From Polytrichum commune (taxonomy: Eukaryota; Streptophyta; Polytrichopsida; Polytrichales; Polytrichaceae), in the NCBI GenBank assembly GCA_950295325.1, contig OX485804.1, forward strand, positions 36,394,001-36,458,000: a stretch of DNA of 64,000 nucleotides, read 5' to 3'. The translations under genes and the position numbers were made by a program. This document shows, in pieces, positions 38,265-48,119 of this stretch; positions within the stretch are counted from its first letter, which is position 1, and every line of letters begins with the position of its first letter. Below the pieces are notes generated by a model, which made no database searches, was not told the DNA's origin, and saw only the letters and a list, made by a program, of their open reading frames with translations.

Positions 38265-38480
38265 TCAATCATCGTCCGGGAAGAAGTCATGGATGTTTGT
38301 CTGTGGCATTTGGTGGCAACGTTGATTTCGAGCGAGGGGCTTGTCACCATGAAGGTGTTCCCATTTCGCCAAATTTCCATCCCACGAACTGCTTACTAAC
38401 ATGGGTTCAGTTGGGTGCCAGCTACAGTCACGCACAGTTCCACGGTGGTAAGATAATCTTGAAACTTGTCTTCCTGTGGC
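38265..38480 (-). CDS. LEC14B-like gene, terminal coding exon 9
   Basis: Residues 492-562 and the stop TGA (38267-38265). It starts ATGRQVSRLSYHRG and carries WD repeat 7 with CSWHPTEPMLVSSSWDGN followed by LAKWEH. The tail ends in FFPDDD. The acceptor is GATTTGCAG. Confidence 0.93.
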   Translation of the reverse strand, partial: ATGRQVSRLSYHRGTVRDCSWHPTEPMLVSSSWDGNLAKWEHLHGDKPLARNQRCHQMPQTNIHDFFPDDD

Positions 38481-41400
38481 CTGCAAATCATCAAACATCA
38501 TATCTAAGTTTAGATCCTTCTTTACCATCAGTCATTATGATAATACTAAGGGTGGGTTTACATTAGTGCCCAGGTCCAAGAAACTTGGGATCCAAAGCAC
38601 CCCTTAATCAACCTTACTTTCGAACTCAAGATTGGCCCCAGGCTTGTAGAAGTATTTTCCTGGGTGGGGATCTTGAGTGGGGACTGCTGAGGTTTGGCAG
38701 GAAAGTAGTGTCACATCAGCACAACTTCAGTTATTCATTCTATGGAGTGGAACCCAAATGTAAATTCCTTGGGCCTAAAAATATTCTCAACCGATAGGAG
38801 AGGGGGCGGTGGGGGGGGAATTGTTTACACTAGAGCTTGAGGGCCCATAACCATCCAAATCTAAAATCTCTCATCGGTGGGAAATGCCAAAACCGTCCCA
38901 TTTCACTTTCCACTAGAGATTGAGAACCTAAAGAACCAAGGAAGTTGGAATGGATGATCAAACGTACATGGAATCTTACATGACATGCAATAATTTTGTG
39001 ATCTCCCAGATTTTGCATTACGCCCACCTCAACAAGGTGGGTCTAACACACAAACTGGGAGACCATGGTCGTTCAAAACCCCCAAACCCTCAAGTTATTA
39101 TAACTTAGCATGTTGAAGGGCCCACATGAATTAAATGGTTAAGCATTCAGTTGAGGGCCCGGTCACTTGTGTCTTTACACTTCAGTAGAAGGCCGGTGAC
39201 TGTAATTTTTAAATTCAAATTACCCTGGTTTACCCCCTAAGGGAAGTGTGAAGTGGTCCTAAGGGAATGAAACAGTTCTCCGGAATAAAACAGTATTCAA
39301 AGTTCTCCAGTTCTTGAATGCTTTTGAGGCAGCAAAGCTGTGAAGAGCTATCACTTTCTATAATAAAGAGTAGGTGAAATACTTTCCATCATATATACTA
39401 CAGTCCTCAATAAAATCTTGCGTTGAAATACAGTCAAAATAATACAGTGAAATGTACTACAGAAAATGTAGCACAGGAAAGGAAATACCAGGTCAAAGAT
39501 GTAAACGCAGCAGTCATGCGAACCTGTGTAAATGTACCTTTGACCAGTGCTGCACCAATAACATGATAGACAAAAGTTAGCTTTTCACAGTGGAACTCAA
39601 TCTCTCGGACACCTCCAAACTTTCTTGTGGTGTGGAAAGAAACAGCTTGAAAAGCAAAATCTCAATGTCCCAAGTTGAAGATAAGTCTCTCCCATAGATA
39701 CAGAGCTACAATAAGAAGCAGCATTTAGTTAGAGACTCAAAAGACCACAAAAATAGTACCTAGTTGCCTATCTGCTTCGAACTATCACATTTGGATGGAA
39801 CTATCACATTGCCTATCTGTGTCGTTTTATCACATTGGTTTACCCTCTGAATATTTCCACATGGAAACTAAAATTTGGTAATCTATAAAAACGAACCTGG
39901 CCAATGGAGAGAAGTAGCAACGAATGAGAGTGCGCAGCACCAAATGTCCCTTGTAAGTCATAAGGGATTGGTCGTACGGATGGCGTACATCCTTACCCAT
40001 ACCCGGGTAATCCATCCATCGATAATCCCATGAAAATGACGGAACTATTTTTGGCTTAACTCCCCTACAAACAAGACAAGGCATATTCAGTATAAGCTAA
40101 GAACATATTCCTCTTACATTAAATAAAACTAGAATTGCCAAATCCTAAACCCTACACCCTACACCCTACACCCTAAATCCTAAACCAAAGACACCCTGAG
40201 CAATCACAAAGTTTGTTGCTTACAGGGGAAACAGAGAATAAATGCCTCTTACTTGGGGGCTGGGGAACCTGATGTCATCTTCCGGATATCCCACAATTTG
40301 ATGGTCTGGTCCTTCCCATTAGAGATGAAGTAGCGACCATCCCCTTTACTATCAATAAATGTGATGCCCTCTAAATGTCCAGTAAGTTGTCCTGCCGGTC
40401 GTTCTTTCTGTGCAAAGCATCGCCGATCCCATACCTGAGGACCAAAAAACACCAATCATACATTAATCATAACAGATGGAATTGTTCTTAGTTAATCCGC
40501 AAACCTAAGAATGGAACCTTGATAGATGGGAGGACCGTGATTCTTAAAGATCAAGATTGAAGTAAATGGAAAGAGAGTGCCCTTACATATGCTTATGAAT
40601 GCTATGATTGAAAATTAATCTCTATGCTGCAAAGAAATAACCACACATCTACCACCACATGTCCCAAAGATTTATTCAGCAACAAATCCAGTATAAAAAA
40701 AGTTTCCAACTATCAAAAAACGAAAAATCTGCAAGCTTGTTAATGGGAAATCCCACATGTTTGCTATCGCAAGACAATCTGCACTTATTTTAGTTTTTAT
40801 ATTAAATCATCGAGAGTCAAGATAAGCATACCTTGCAAGTGTGGTCATCGCTTCCAGAAAAGATTAAGTGACATGAGTCATCAGCAAATACAACAGAATT
40901 TACATCATCCTGCCCTCCCCCAACCAATGCAAAAAGACATTAAATGAATTGGTCGATCTGGAGTTTTAAATGGCAGAAAAGATATATTAAGAGCAACACA
41001 AGTGGCACAAAACTCTAGTACAGACAAGTTACAGCTACTACCCAGGATACAACTGACTTAACATCCATTAACTCAATGGAACTTTTCATTGGGAGTTAAA
41101 AGTCCCCTTGATTTCTCATTGGTTGTTTTGCATACCAGAAAAAAAAAATTCTTTCCACATGTGGTGCATGCTTGGAGGTGGTGTTTGAACTCAAATGAAG
41201 AAGAGCAGCCTATTATGGTTTATTGAGAGTCAAACTCAGTTTAGCACTTCTTTATGTGCCAAAGAACAAAGAACCGATATTGGATGTTCTTTGTTCAAAC
41301 CTCCACACTACCTTCAAGCATGCCCCAAAAACATGGAGGCTTTTGTATAGACCAAAGTCCCGGTGAGGTAATGAGTAACTCAAATGCATAGAAAAGTGAT

Positions 41401-44012
41401 CTAAAATAAAAGCCATGTGACTGCAGGCTCTTGTGGATGCAACATGGCAACCCTGAATTTCGTGGTATGCATCTTTAACAACAGCAGCTTCAAGTTGCAA
41501 GTAAAAGACAAGAAAAATCGATTGTTGACAAATACCCTGAGTGGGGGGGCACCGAGATTTGGCAAAGAAAGTGATGCCACATTAGCACCATTTCACTTTT
41601 TCATACCATGGACCTGGACCCCTAGTTTAAACTCCTTAAGCCCAGACTTTGGCTCTCAACCACTAGGATTGCTTTAGTATGGAGTTTCTTTGGTCTTGGA
41701 TCCTAGTATAAACCAATGTTGGTTTGGTTTATAAGTGAATGCATGGTATCAATTATCAACATTAATAATGGTACCAAAGAACTTACCTGCAAGTATCAAA
41801 TTGTAATACCAGTCAAATATTAATATTTAGTGGGTATGTCAAGGTGAGAGAATCTTTGTATGCCAGAGTTATTGTTTGGGTCAATACCATTCTAAATCGT
41901 ATTGATACTATGGTGATTTTGCCTAGGTATATAGGTTCTTGCATGGCTTATAGACCAAAACGATATCAAAAACAAAAATTCTGTCAAATATTCATACCCT
42001 ACTAGTAACAAACAATGTAAAATCCTCAGTATAGATACCTGAATATTATCAAATAAAGACGATACCAGACCAACACTGGTATAAACCCATCCTAAGAAAG
42101 GTACTAAAAAAATTGCCAAAGAAAGTGAGACCACATAAATAAATATATATGTTTGTGTCAAGAGCATACCTTGTGAGCAGTAATGCGCAGCACACGTCTG
42201 TTAGCCTCTAAATCATAGACATAAATGGACCTGTCATTGCTGCCAGCCACAAGCTCACGGCCATCTTCAGAAAATTGCAGTGACCACAACCCAAATCCTT
42301 CCTCTCTTGTATCTGAAGAAAAATTCAATTCCTCGTGTATATCCTGCAACCCTTAGGTAATTGATGGGTCTGTAAGCATAGCAAACCCTCAATTCTAAGG
42401 TAACATGAGTCCCAGCAATTTGAATGCAATTTGCATATACATGAGCAAAAAAATCTAGACCATAGCACTACTCTGAACTGATAAAAGATGTAGAACCTAT
42501 AACATGAATTGCATGAAGAGGGAGTCTCTAAAATAAGGTGCAATAGTTTCAAAATATAAATTTCTATGATAAAACCACCTAAAATAATGATACGGAGAGA
42601 GAAAATTACCGTGACATTTGCAAGAGACCTAACACCACCACTTTCATTGCCCACATTAACTAAGTGCACCACAGGGTTTATAGATGCATACACCTGCATT
42701 AAACATTCAAATGATTTAATTCCCTTTTTGCAAGCACTGAAATCAAGGACTTAATAATTCACTCACGATCCTATTAGCCTACTGCCATCACATTCACATC
42801 ACAATTCTGTATCCACTGTCAGAAAAAGAATATATATATATATATATATATATGAATCTTCATTATATCAAGATGTAGGTCCTGATGAGTGGAGACCTTA
42901 CACCAGCTAACAAGCCAAAACATCTACTAATTATTGATTCTGGACTACCGTCTTTTAGTAATCTCCACTGATCTCACAAAAAAGTTGAGTTTAATAAAGC
43001 CAATGCTCCATAGGGACTGATTACGTACAAGAAACCGCTGATCAGGTGACAAAGCAGTGTCTGTGACAGTCCAACGTAAGTTGCGAGCCTGAATATCCTT
43101 TTGAACTGTCCATCCCTTCTCAACATTATAGACCCTTATATGCCGGTCCTGCTCTCAAAAATCCGCACAAACAGATTCACAAGTAAGGTGCAGCACCACT
43201 TTGACACACCTGCAATCTGTAACTGGTTCAATTGAGTTTCTACAATTGCAAATAAGGATAACAAGGAATCACAAAGTCAAACAAACATCCTTCAGGTGGC
43301 AAAACAATAACAACTAACTCTAAAGGAAGAAGTGTGGAGAGCAAATTCCAACACTCATGAGTGGCAGTAAATATTGTTCTGACACATAGTACTGTAAAAT
43401 ATTGGGACAACAAGAAAACAACAAGATAGACTCAATGACTGAACATTTGCAAGCCATGTCTAACCAAGTTTAACCAATACTGGCAATACATGCAGTATAA
43501 ACCAATCTTGGACTCATATAAGGTATCAATAATCAACATCAGTAAGGGTATCAAAGAACCTACCTGTACGTGGGTATTAGAATTTTAATACTTGTCAAGT
43601 ATGGATATTTGGTGGGTATGTCAAGGTGAGAGAATCTTTATATACCCTGTTTATTATTTAGGTTAAATCCATTCTAAACCATATTGATACTAGAACGACT
43701 TCACCTAGGTATGAAGGTTCTTGCGTGATATATAGACCCAAATGGTATCAAAAACATAAATATCCCCAAATACTCACACCCTATTGGTATCAAAAAATGT
43801 GAAATCCTCATTAAAAACACCCAAGTGGTATGAAGAAAAAGGCTATATCAGTCCAACACTGGTATGAACCTGCAATACTTGGCAATCAATATTTACTACA
43901 TTCAAACCATACTTGCACGACAGATTAGGATAAATTGATTATTTTTGCCCCTCACTCCCATAACAGATATAATCATGTGATCTGTTTAGACCTCTAATTT
44001 CTTGAGAAAACA

Positions 44013-44046
<34 letters not shown>

Positions 44047-44654
44047 ACCTGGAAACCTGCTACAAATAATGATCCATCTTTCGAAAATTGCCCAATGTAA
44101 GCTCGACTATTCAACTGCTCCACAACAGAGGGACCGTCTGTTGGCAAGTAACGTGAAGCCACGTGGCAGCATTCAGCCCTTGAAAACTTGCCGTTACCCG
44201 AAACATTAAACTCCCTCCCGGCCAGCATACTCAGTGTATTCACATTCGCCCCTTTTTTCGCCTTCCCAAGCCTGGCTGACCCTTCACTTGGACTATTCTG
44301 AATTGCGGTCGAGTGTGCAATTACGTGGTCCAAAGGAACCAAATTATTTTCAGACCCATCACTGCTCCTGCTGCCTGCCGATGATGACATGGACCTGTAA
44401 TGAAAACGACCATAAGGGTCTCCACCTTGGTTCACCCGGCCACTGTCTGCTCCCATGTACACCTCATCATCCTCGTTGGCATCCTCATCATCGTCCTCGC
44501 TGTCAATGCTGTCTACTTGAGGTGCTGGGGTCACAGTCATAGAGTTCCTCCTTCGAGGCCTCATATCATTATTATTATTTTGGTGACGCCCAAATCGTGT
44601 AACAATGCGAGCGAGGAGGCCAGGGTTGTTGGCAGGTCCTCCTCGGTTAGCCAT
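38265..44654 (-). CDS. LEC14B/DCAF11-like WD40 protein, nine coding exons
   Basis: I assembled this gene by joining nine open segments with GT-AG borders and compatible phases: 44654-44049, 43148-43029, 42693-42610, 42343-42170, 40909-40832, 40434-40253, 40064-39897, 39549-39489 and 38480-38265. They give 1689 nt, a 562-residue protein plus TGA. Residues 1-45 are basic, 48-64 are strongly acidic, and 75-130 are Ser/Gly-rich and probably disordered. From about residue 185 there are seven WD40 repeats. The repeat ends VWDRR (355-359) and LWDIR (401-405) fit the DWD box that contacts DDB1. In this family (plant LEC14B, animal DCAF11) such proteins are expected to act as substrate receptors of CUL4-DDB1 E3 ubiquitin ligases; that role is inferred here. 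The start is supported by an in-frame TGA at 44691-44693, twelve codons upstream, and by the ATGGCT context. Introns run from 188 to 1260 bp and several carry MITEs. The C-terminus ends in acidic FFPDDD. No frameshift or stop interrupts the model. The family call is firm, the exact N-terminus slightly less so. Confidence 0.93.
38550..39259. mobile_element. Intron 8 Tourist-like insertion, possibly composite
   Basis: The block is flanked by TAA (38547-38549 and 39260-39262). It starts GGGTGGGTTTACATTAG and ends GTGTGAAGTGGTCC, a diverged GGGCC-type terminus pair. A second left-end-like motif (TTTACACTAGAGCTTGAG) near 38825 suggests one element inserted in or joined to another. Confidence 0.5.
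39489..39549 (-). CDS. LEC14B-like gene, coding exon 8 (61 nt)
   Basis: The last base of Ser471 plus residues 472-491, TGQRYIYTGSHDCCVYIFDL, the core of WD repeat 6. It was recognised because its phase (1 + 60 nt) fits exons 7 and 9 exactly. The acceptor is TTGGTGCAG and the donor GTATTTCC. Confidence 0.9.
39897..40064 (-). CDS. LEC14B-like gene, coding exon 7
   Basis: The last base of codon 415 (Lys), residues 416-470, then two bases of Ser471. The segment SWDYRWMDYPGMGKDVRHP followed by YKGHLVLRTLIRCYFSP is a family landmark before WD repeat 6. The acceptor is TTTGTAG and the donor GTTCGTTT. Confidence 0.93.
40143..40186. repeat. Interstitial telomere-like 7-bp repeat in intron 6
   Basis: About six heptamers of CCCTAAA/CCCTACA type follow one another. 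The plant telomere unit is CCCTAAA; most copies here are the CCCTACA variant. The stretch lies within the 188-bp intron 6 of the LEC14B-like gene. Confidence 0.75.
40253..40434 (-). CDS. LEC14B-like gene, coding exon 6 with both DWD boxes
   Basis: Residues 355-414 plus two bases of codon 415. It opens with VWDRRCF, the end of repeat 4 and first DWD box. WD repeat 5 follows and ends in KDQTIKLWDIRKM, the second DWD box. The donor is CCCCCAA|GTAAGAGG. Without splicing the frame would hit TAA at once, which supports this donor. Confidence 0.93.
40832..40909 (-). CDS. LEC14B-like gene, coding exon 5
   Basis: Residues 329-354, 78 nt, phase 0. It reads DDVNSVVFADDSCHLIFSGS then DDHTCK, the body of WD repeat 4. 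It is too short to stand out as an open frame and was found by continuity with its neighbours. The acceptor is GGAGGGCAG and the donor GTATGCTT. Confidence 0.92.
41240..41704. repeat. Intron 4 repeat shared with intron 8
   Basis: Contains TTTGGCAAAGAAAGTGATGC and CTCTCAACCACTAGG blocks that match, with divergence, TTTGGCAGGAAAGTAGTG and TCTCAACCGATAGG in intron 8 (38679-38800). It abuts the next element exactly at the GGATCCTAGTATAAACC junction. Ends are not well defined. Confidence 0.5.
41705..42087. mobile_element. Intron 4 dispersed repeat (GTATAAACC family)
   Basis: Same family and orientation as the intron 1 copy, with ends GTATAAACCAATGTTGGT and ACCAACACTGGTATAAACC. Two copies in different introns of one gene show repeated insertion into this transcription unit. 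Confidence 0.75.
42170..42343 (-). CDS. LEC14B-like gene, coding exon 4
   Basis: Residues 271-328, 174 nt, phase 0. It holds WD repeat 3 (GLWSLQFSEDGRELVAGS, then IYVYDLEANRR) and ends at ITAHK. The acceptor is GGTTGCAG and the donor GTATGCTC. Confidence 0.93.
42610..42693 (-). CDS. LEC14B-like gene, coding exon 3
   Basis: Residues 243-270, 84 nt, phase 0. It reads VYASINPVVHLVNVGNE and ends LANVT, closing WD repeat 2. The acceptor is TAATGCAG and the donor GTAATTTT. Confidence 0.92.
42832..42854. repeat. (TA)n microsatellite in intron 2
   Basis: About eleven TA dinucleotides inside intron 2 (43028-42694) of the LEC14B-like gene, between coding exons 2 and 3. Confidence 0.9.
43029..43148 (-). 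CDS. LEC14B-like gene, coding exon 2
   Basis: Residues 203-242, phase 0 at both ends (120 nt). It completes WD repeat 1 (DRHIRVYNVEKGW) and opens repeat 2 with the family-typical LRWTVTDTALSPDQRFL. The acceptor is GAGAGCAG and the donor GTACGTAA. Confidence 0.93.
43495..43870. mobile_element. Intron 1 dispersed repeat (GTATAAACC family)
   Basis: A 376-bp element with imperfect inverted ends (GTATAAACCAATCTTGGACT against GGTTCATACCAGTGTTGGAC). It shares GGGTATGTCAAGGTGAGAGA and AGGTTCTTGC blocks with the copy at 41705-42087. Relatives lie near 17140-17445 and 63255-63600. Confidence 0.75.
44022..44047. repeat. (GT)n microsatellite at the exon 1 splice donor
   Basis: About 12 GT dinucleotides on the plus strand. 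On the minus strand they read (AC)n immediately after the donor GTACAC of coding exon 1. Confidence 0.95.
44049..44654 (-). CDS. LEC14B-like gene, coding exon 1
   Basis: Residues 1-202. It starts at the ATG of MANRGG and ends at GFQ, phase 0. It holds the basic head (PRRR at 33-36), the acidic patch and the first half of WD repeat 1 (AYIGQFSKDGSLFVAGFQ). The donor is CAG|GTACAC, and an (AC)n microsatellite begins within the donor itself. Confidence 0.93.
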
Positions 44655-44708
44655 ATTTTTTAGAACAATCAGGAAAATTCCTGTGAAACTTCAGGGCGCT
44701 CCTCCTTC
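44655..44708 (-). other. 5' UTR part of coding exon 1
   Basis: On the minus strand a good acceptor (TATTTTCAG) ends at 44709, and 54 nt follow before the ATG. An in-frame TGA at 44693-44691 lies in this stretch. This suggests the first coding exon is preceded by a spliced leader exon. Confidence 0.45.
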
Positions 44709-44848
44709 CTGAAAATACCAGAAGAAAAGAGGTTGGAAATTCATATGACAAAAAATATTAAATCAAGACACATGATCCCTCAATGGCAGCTGTAGAAAAA
44801 AACCTAACAAATTTTGCCACGAGAGGTTGCAAGGAAAACAAGACTTGC

Positions 44849-45066
44849 CAAGTACACTAAATAGTCCTATTAGTGTGGTTTACCGTTTAGAATTACATGT
44901 TATAACGTTTTGAAGAGATTATCATTTTTTGCCAAGTAAGTTATTTCATGTTCTCTGACGTGCGTATTATTTGTTTGTCTTGTCTGAATACAAAATGATA
45001 ATCTTAGCAAAAAGTTATGTATATCCAAATGGTAAACAACACTAACAGCACTATTTAGTGTACTTG
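44849..45066. mobile_element. MITE with AAGTACACTAAATAG termini
   Basis: The 218-bp segment starts CAAGTACACTAAATAG and ends with its reverse complement. Inner parts also pair (TAGTGTGGTTTACC against its near complement). It sits about 200 bp upstream of the LEC14B-like start codon, inside the proposed leader intron. The termini resemble those of the element at 1088-1878. I could not define a target duplication. Confidence 0.7.
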
Positions 45067-46253
45067 CTGGAATACCAAAAGAGAGAGATTGGAAAGATCA
45101 AAAAAGAAAAAGTTTAATTAGCAAAGAAACCCATGCACTCCAGTTTGTAACACTAACAGCAACATGAGTTTGTAGAAAATGAGCTCCTCCACATTTTGCA
45201 TGTAACGACACATGTACCCTCACAACGCAATGGTAGTTGAAAGGGGAAAAGCTGACTAGATTCGCCCTTGGTTTTGCAATTTTGCAATTTTAAATAACAT
45301 TTGAAACTTGTTTAGTAAGAGAATTTCCCTGTGCAGGAATCTGCAAGTGGAAGGATTTTTATGTGCAAAAGTGCCCTCAAATCACTAGCTCCCGTAGAAA
45401 GCCATAAACCCAGAACTTGAATATTCATTCACAGACAGGACATATTAAAACCCTAAAAATTTGTCATCACCAAAAACAATGCAATGCAGGTTTCAATGAA
45501 CAGGGCCAATTTGACCAAGCGCTGAAATTGTTGAATATATAGAGACAAGTAATTCAGACCAAACTACTCAGCCTTCAGCTCCTCTTCATTTGCGAATTCC
45601 GATCACAAAACCACAGGGTTTGAGGAAACACAGTTTCAGAACATTCAAGTAATTTTCATTATCCCCTGAACTTGGAAAGGAAAAAGGAAAAAGGAAAAGG
45701 AAAAGAGAATGGAACATCACTCTAAATGACATCAGGAGTCACATCACAAGCAATCGCAAATCGAAATTCCTGCTTGCTTCATTGCGCAGGCAATGTGGTA
45801 GGCAATTTGCCCACCAATTGCTTTTTTAATAAAAACTTGAAGCTCTCGCATGACACCCAAAAAACCGACCACCCCTTTCAGCTCTTCGCCTTGGAAGTTG
45901 GGTTAACCACTTGACATTTCTTTTGAGCACTTCTAATTACAACAAGAAATTCGTTTCCGGAGTACCGACTATTCGGCACTGGGTAAAAGCTGATCTTCGA
46001 CCAAATGTTTGCCACCGCTAATTTCGTTCGCTCTCAGTTCTCACCAAAAAAGAAAACAGCAGCAGAAAAGATGGAAGTTGAAGATGGAGATGGAGATTCG
46101 GATGAACGATGAACTTATGCCTGAACTTTAGTCAATCTTGCACCCATCAAGGTTTTCAAACCTCCGGAGCTTAGAATTCGTACCGTCTCAATTACTTCGT
46201 GTCGGCCAAACAAAAATTAATCAATCACCGCCCCCTGGCCAAATCCAAATCCT
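45067..46253. other. Probable non-coding flank or leader intron of the LEC14B-like gene
   Basis: Lies between the MITE at 44849 and the tandem array. A short GGAAAAAGGAAAAAGGAAAA purine run is at 45676. No exon was recognised. Confidence 0.4.
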
Positions 46254-47190
46254 GACCTCGTTGCAATGATATTCACCTTCCTCACACATATCTCCCCGAA
46301 ATTACCATACACGGAAAATAAAAGGGAAGCCCACCTAATAATCGGACATACCACACAAACCCCACCGATGACAGCACTCCGAGAAAAGAAAAGAAAAAAG
46401 AGCAGAAACCCACCCAGATAATAGCCCTTCAAGATCGAAACTTCATCCTCACCTATTTCACCTCCCTCCAGCATGTCCACCGAATTTCCCAAAATCAAAA
46501 AGAACCCACCTGATAATTGGACACGATACCAAAACCCCACTGATAAAGCAGCACTCGGACGAAAAAAAGACGAAAAGAAAAAGCAGAAATCCCCGGAAAA
46601 GTCCTTCAATATCGAAATTTCATCCTCGCCTCGTTGCAATATGCAATACATGTTCACCTTCTTACACATGTCCACCAAATCTCCCAAACACGAAAAGGAA
46701 CCCACCTACTAATTGGACACGATAGGCAAAACCCACTGATGAAACAGCACTCCGAGAGGGAAAACAAATAAGCCTTCAAGATCGAAATCCTCACCTCATT
46801 GCAATATTCGCATTCCTCACACACGTCCACCGAATTCCCCAAAGACAAAGAATCCACCTCATAAGTGGACACGATACGAAAACCCCACCGATGAAACAGC
46901 ACTGCACTCCCGAGAGAAAACAACCAAAAATCCCTCCAAGATCGAAACTTCATCCCCACCTCATTGCACTGGTATTCACATTCCTCACACGTGTCCACCG
47001 AATTTCGCACACACGAAAAAAAAGAAAGAGAAGAGAACCCAAGTTCCAACTAACACGCTACCAAATCAAAAAATTTTAAAAAACCCCGCGACAAAACAGC
47101 AGTCCGAGAGAAAACCAGAAAAAGGCCGTCAAGATCGAATTCCTCACCTCATTCCTCACAAACCTGGACCCATATTTGTTTTCCACACGC
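46254..47190. repeat. Tandem array of 160-200 bp units upstream of the LEC14B-like gene
   Basis: Five units plus a partial sixth begin near 46254, 46451, 46628, 46792, 46960 and 47148. Each runs from CCTCATTGCA through a GTCCACCGAATT box, a GGACACGATA box, an AACAGCACTCCGAGAG box and ends at AAGATCGAAA. Units differ by substitutions and small A-rich length changes. Open frames across it on either strand are products of the repeat period. The array would lie inside the proposed 5' UTR intron. Confidence 0.85.
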
Positions 47191-47277
47191 AAGTTTGGGA
47201 AGACCACACAGGAAAGCTCAATTGGAGATTGGAGCTGCAAATGCGAACAGATGGGGAGAGAGCTTTAGCTTACTCAC

Positions 47278-47450
47278 CAACTGCGAAGCGAGTCGAGGCT
47301 GTAAGTTGTTTTTGTTCAGGGCCAGGGCGGTTTGCGGCCTGACTCGGACCAGTGGGCCATCCACACCTACTTACGCCCTTCAATTCCAATTCCAACTTCC
47401 CACCTGGCCACAATTGACATCACTTCATTATTAAAGCTCCGAGCAAGGAG
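47278..47450 (-). promoter_or_regulatory. Possible leader exon and promoter side of the LEC14B-like gene
   Basis: A near-consensus donor TTG|GTGAGTAAG sits at 47277 on the minus strand in a GC-richer, CpG-containing patch (about 47190-47720) that stands out from the AT-rich surroundings. Joined to the acceptor at 44709 it would define a 5' UTR intron of about 2.57 kb. The upstream limit is arbitrary, and no TATA box was identified with confidence. Confidence 0.3.
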
Positions 47451-48119
47451 AGAATCCCCTGTCAGGCGGTGCTGCCTTCCCGAATTTTGCAAAATACTCT
47501 GCCACAAGTTGAACCCCAGGGTTTGCACAGACGAGGAAACTTACGGCGGACAGAAGGGAAGCAGCCTCTCCTTGCCCACAAAACACACAAAAGCACTCCT
47601 TTCCTTGCTCCAGAATCCACCAATTCTCCCAAATCTAGCACCCGTGTACATGTCGCGCATCCTACCAACTTTGTCCTTCTTTTAGCACACACACTCCCTT
47701 TTCTTCGCTTCCTTTCCTCCGTCCCTCGGGCTCTAAGATCTACCATTTCATCAAAATACTCCTCCCTTGTACATTCCTCTCAACACACTCACACACACAA
47801 AGCTATTTATGGTTTTCTTAGTTTGTTAGTATATGTCCATTTTCAAGCCTAATAGTTTTGTTTTGGAGGGGAGGGCATTTGGTCAACACGGAATGCCTAT
47901 CCATAATGCATTGTAATGTATGTTACACACAAAGAAAAGTACACATGCTTGATGCAATGTAATGCACTTCAAGGTAGTCACAAAAGGATTTTCGACCACA
48001 ATGTGATTGTCCTAAAAAGCTCCCACCTTGGGGCAGTTCCCCCAAATCGGAGAGAGGGAATTATTGCACATGAACGTATCTCTCGCACATTCAACCACAA
48101 AATTAGACCCCTTACAAGT

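Noticed and set aside
44234-44663. Plus-strand frames of 102 and 87 codons over coding exon 1
   Set aside because: Antisense shadows of the LEC14B-like exon.
46217-47049. Minus-strand frames of 162 and 131 codons upstream of the LEC14B-like gene
   Set aside because: They lie on the tandem array; their repeated peptides come from the repeat period rather than a protein family.
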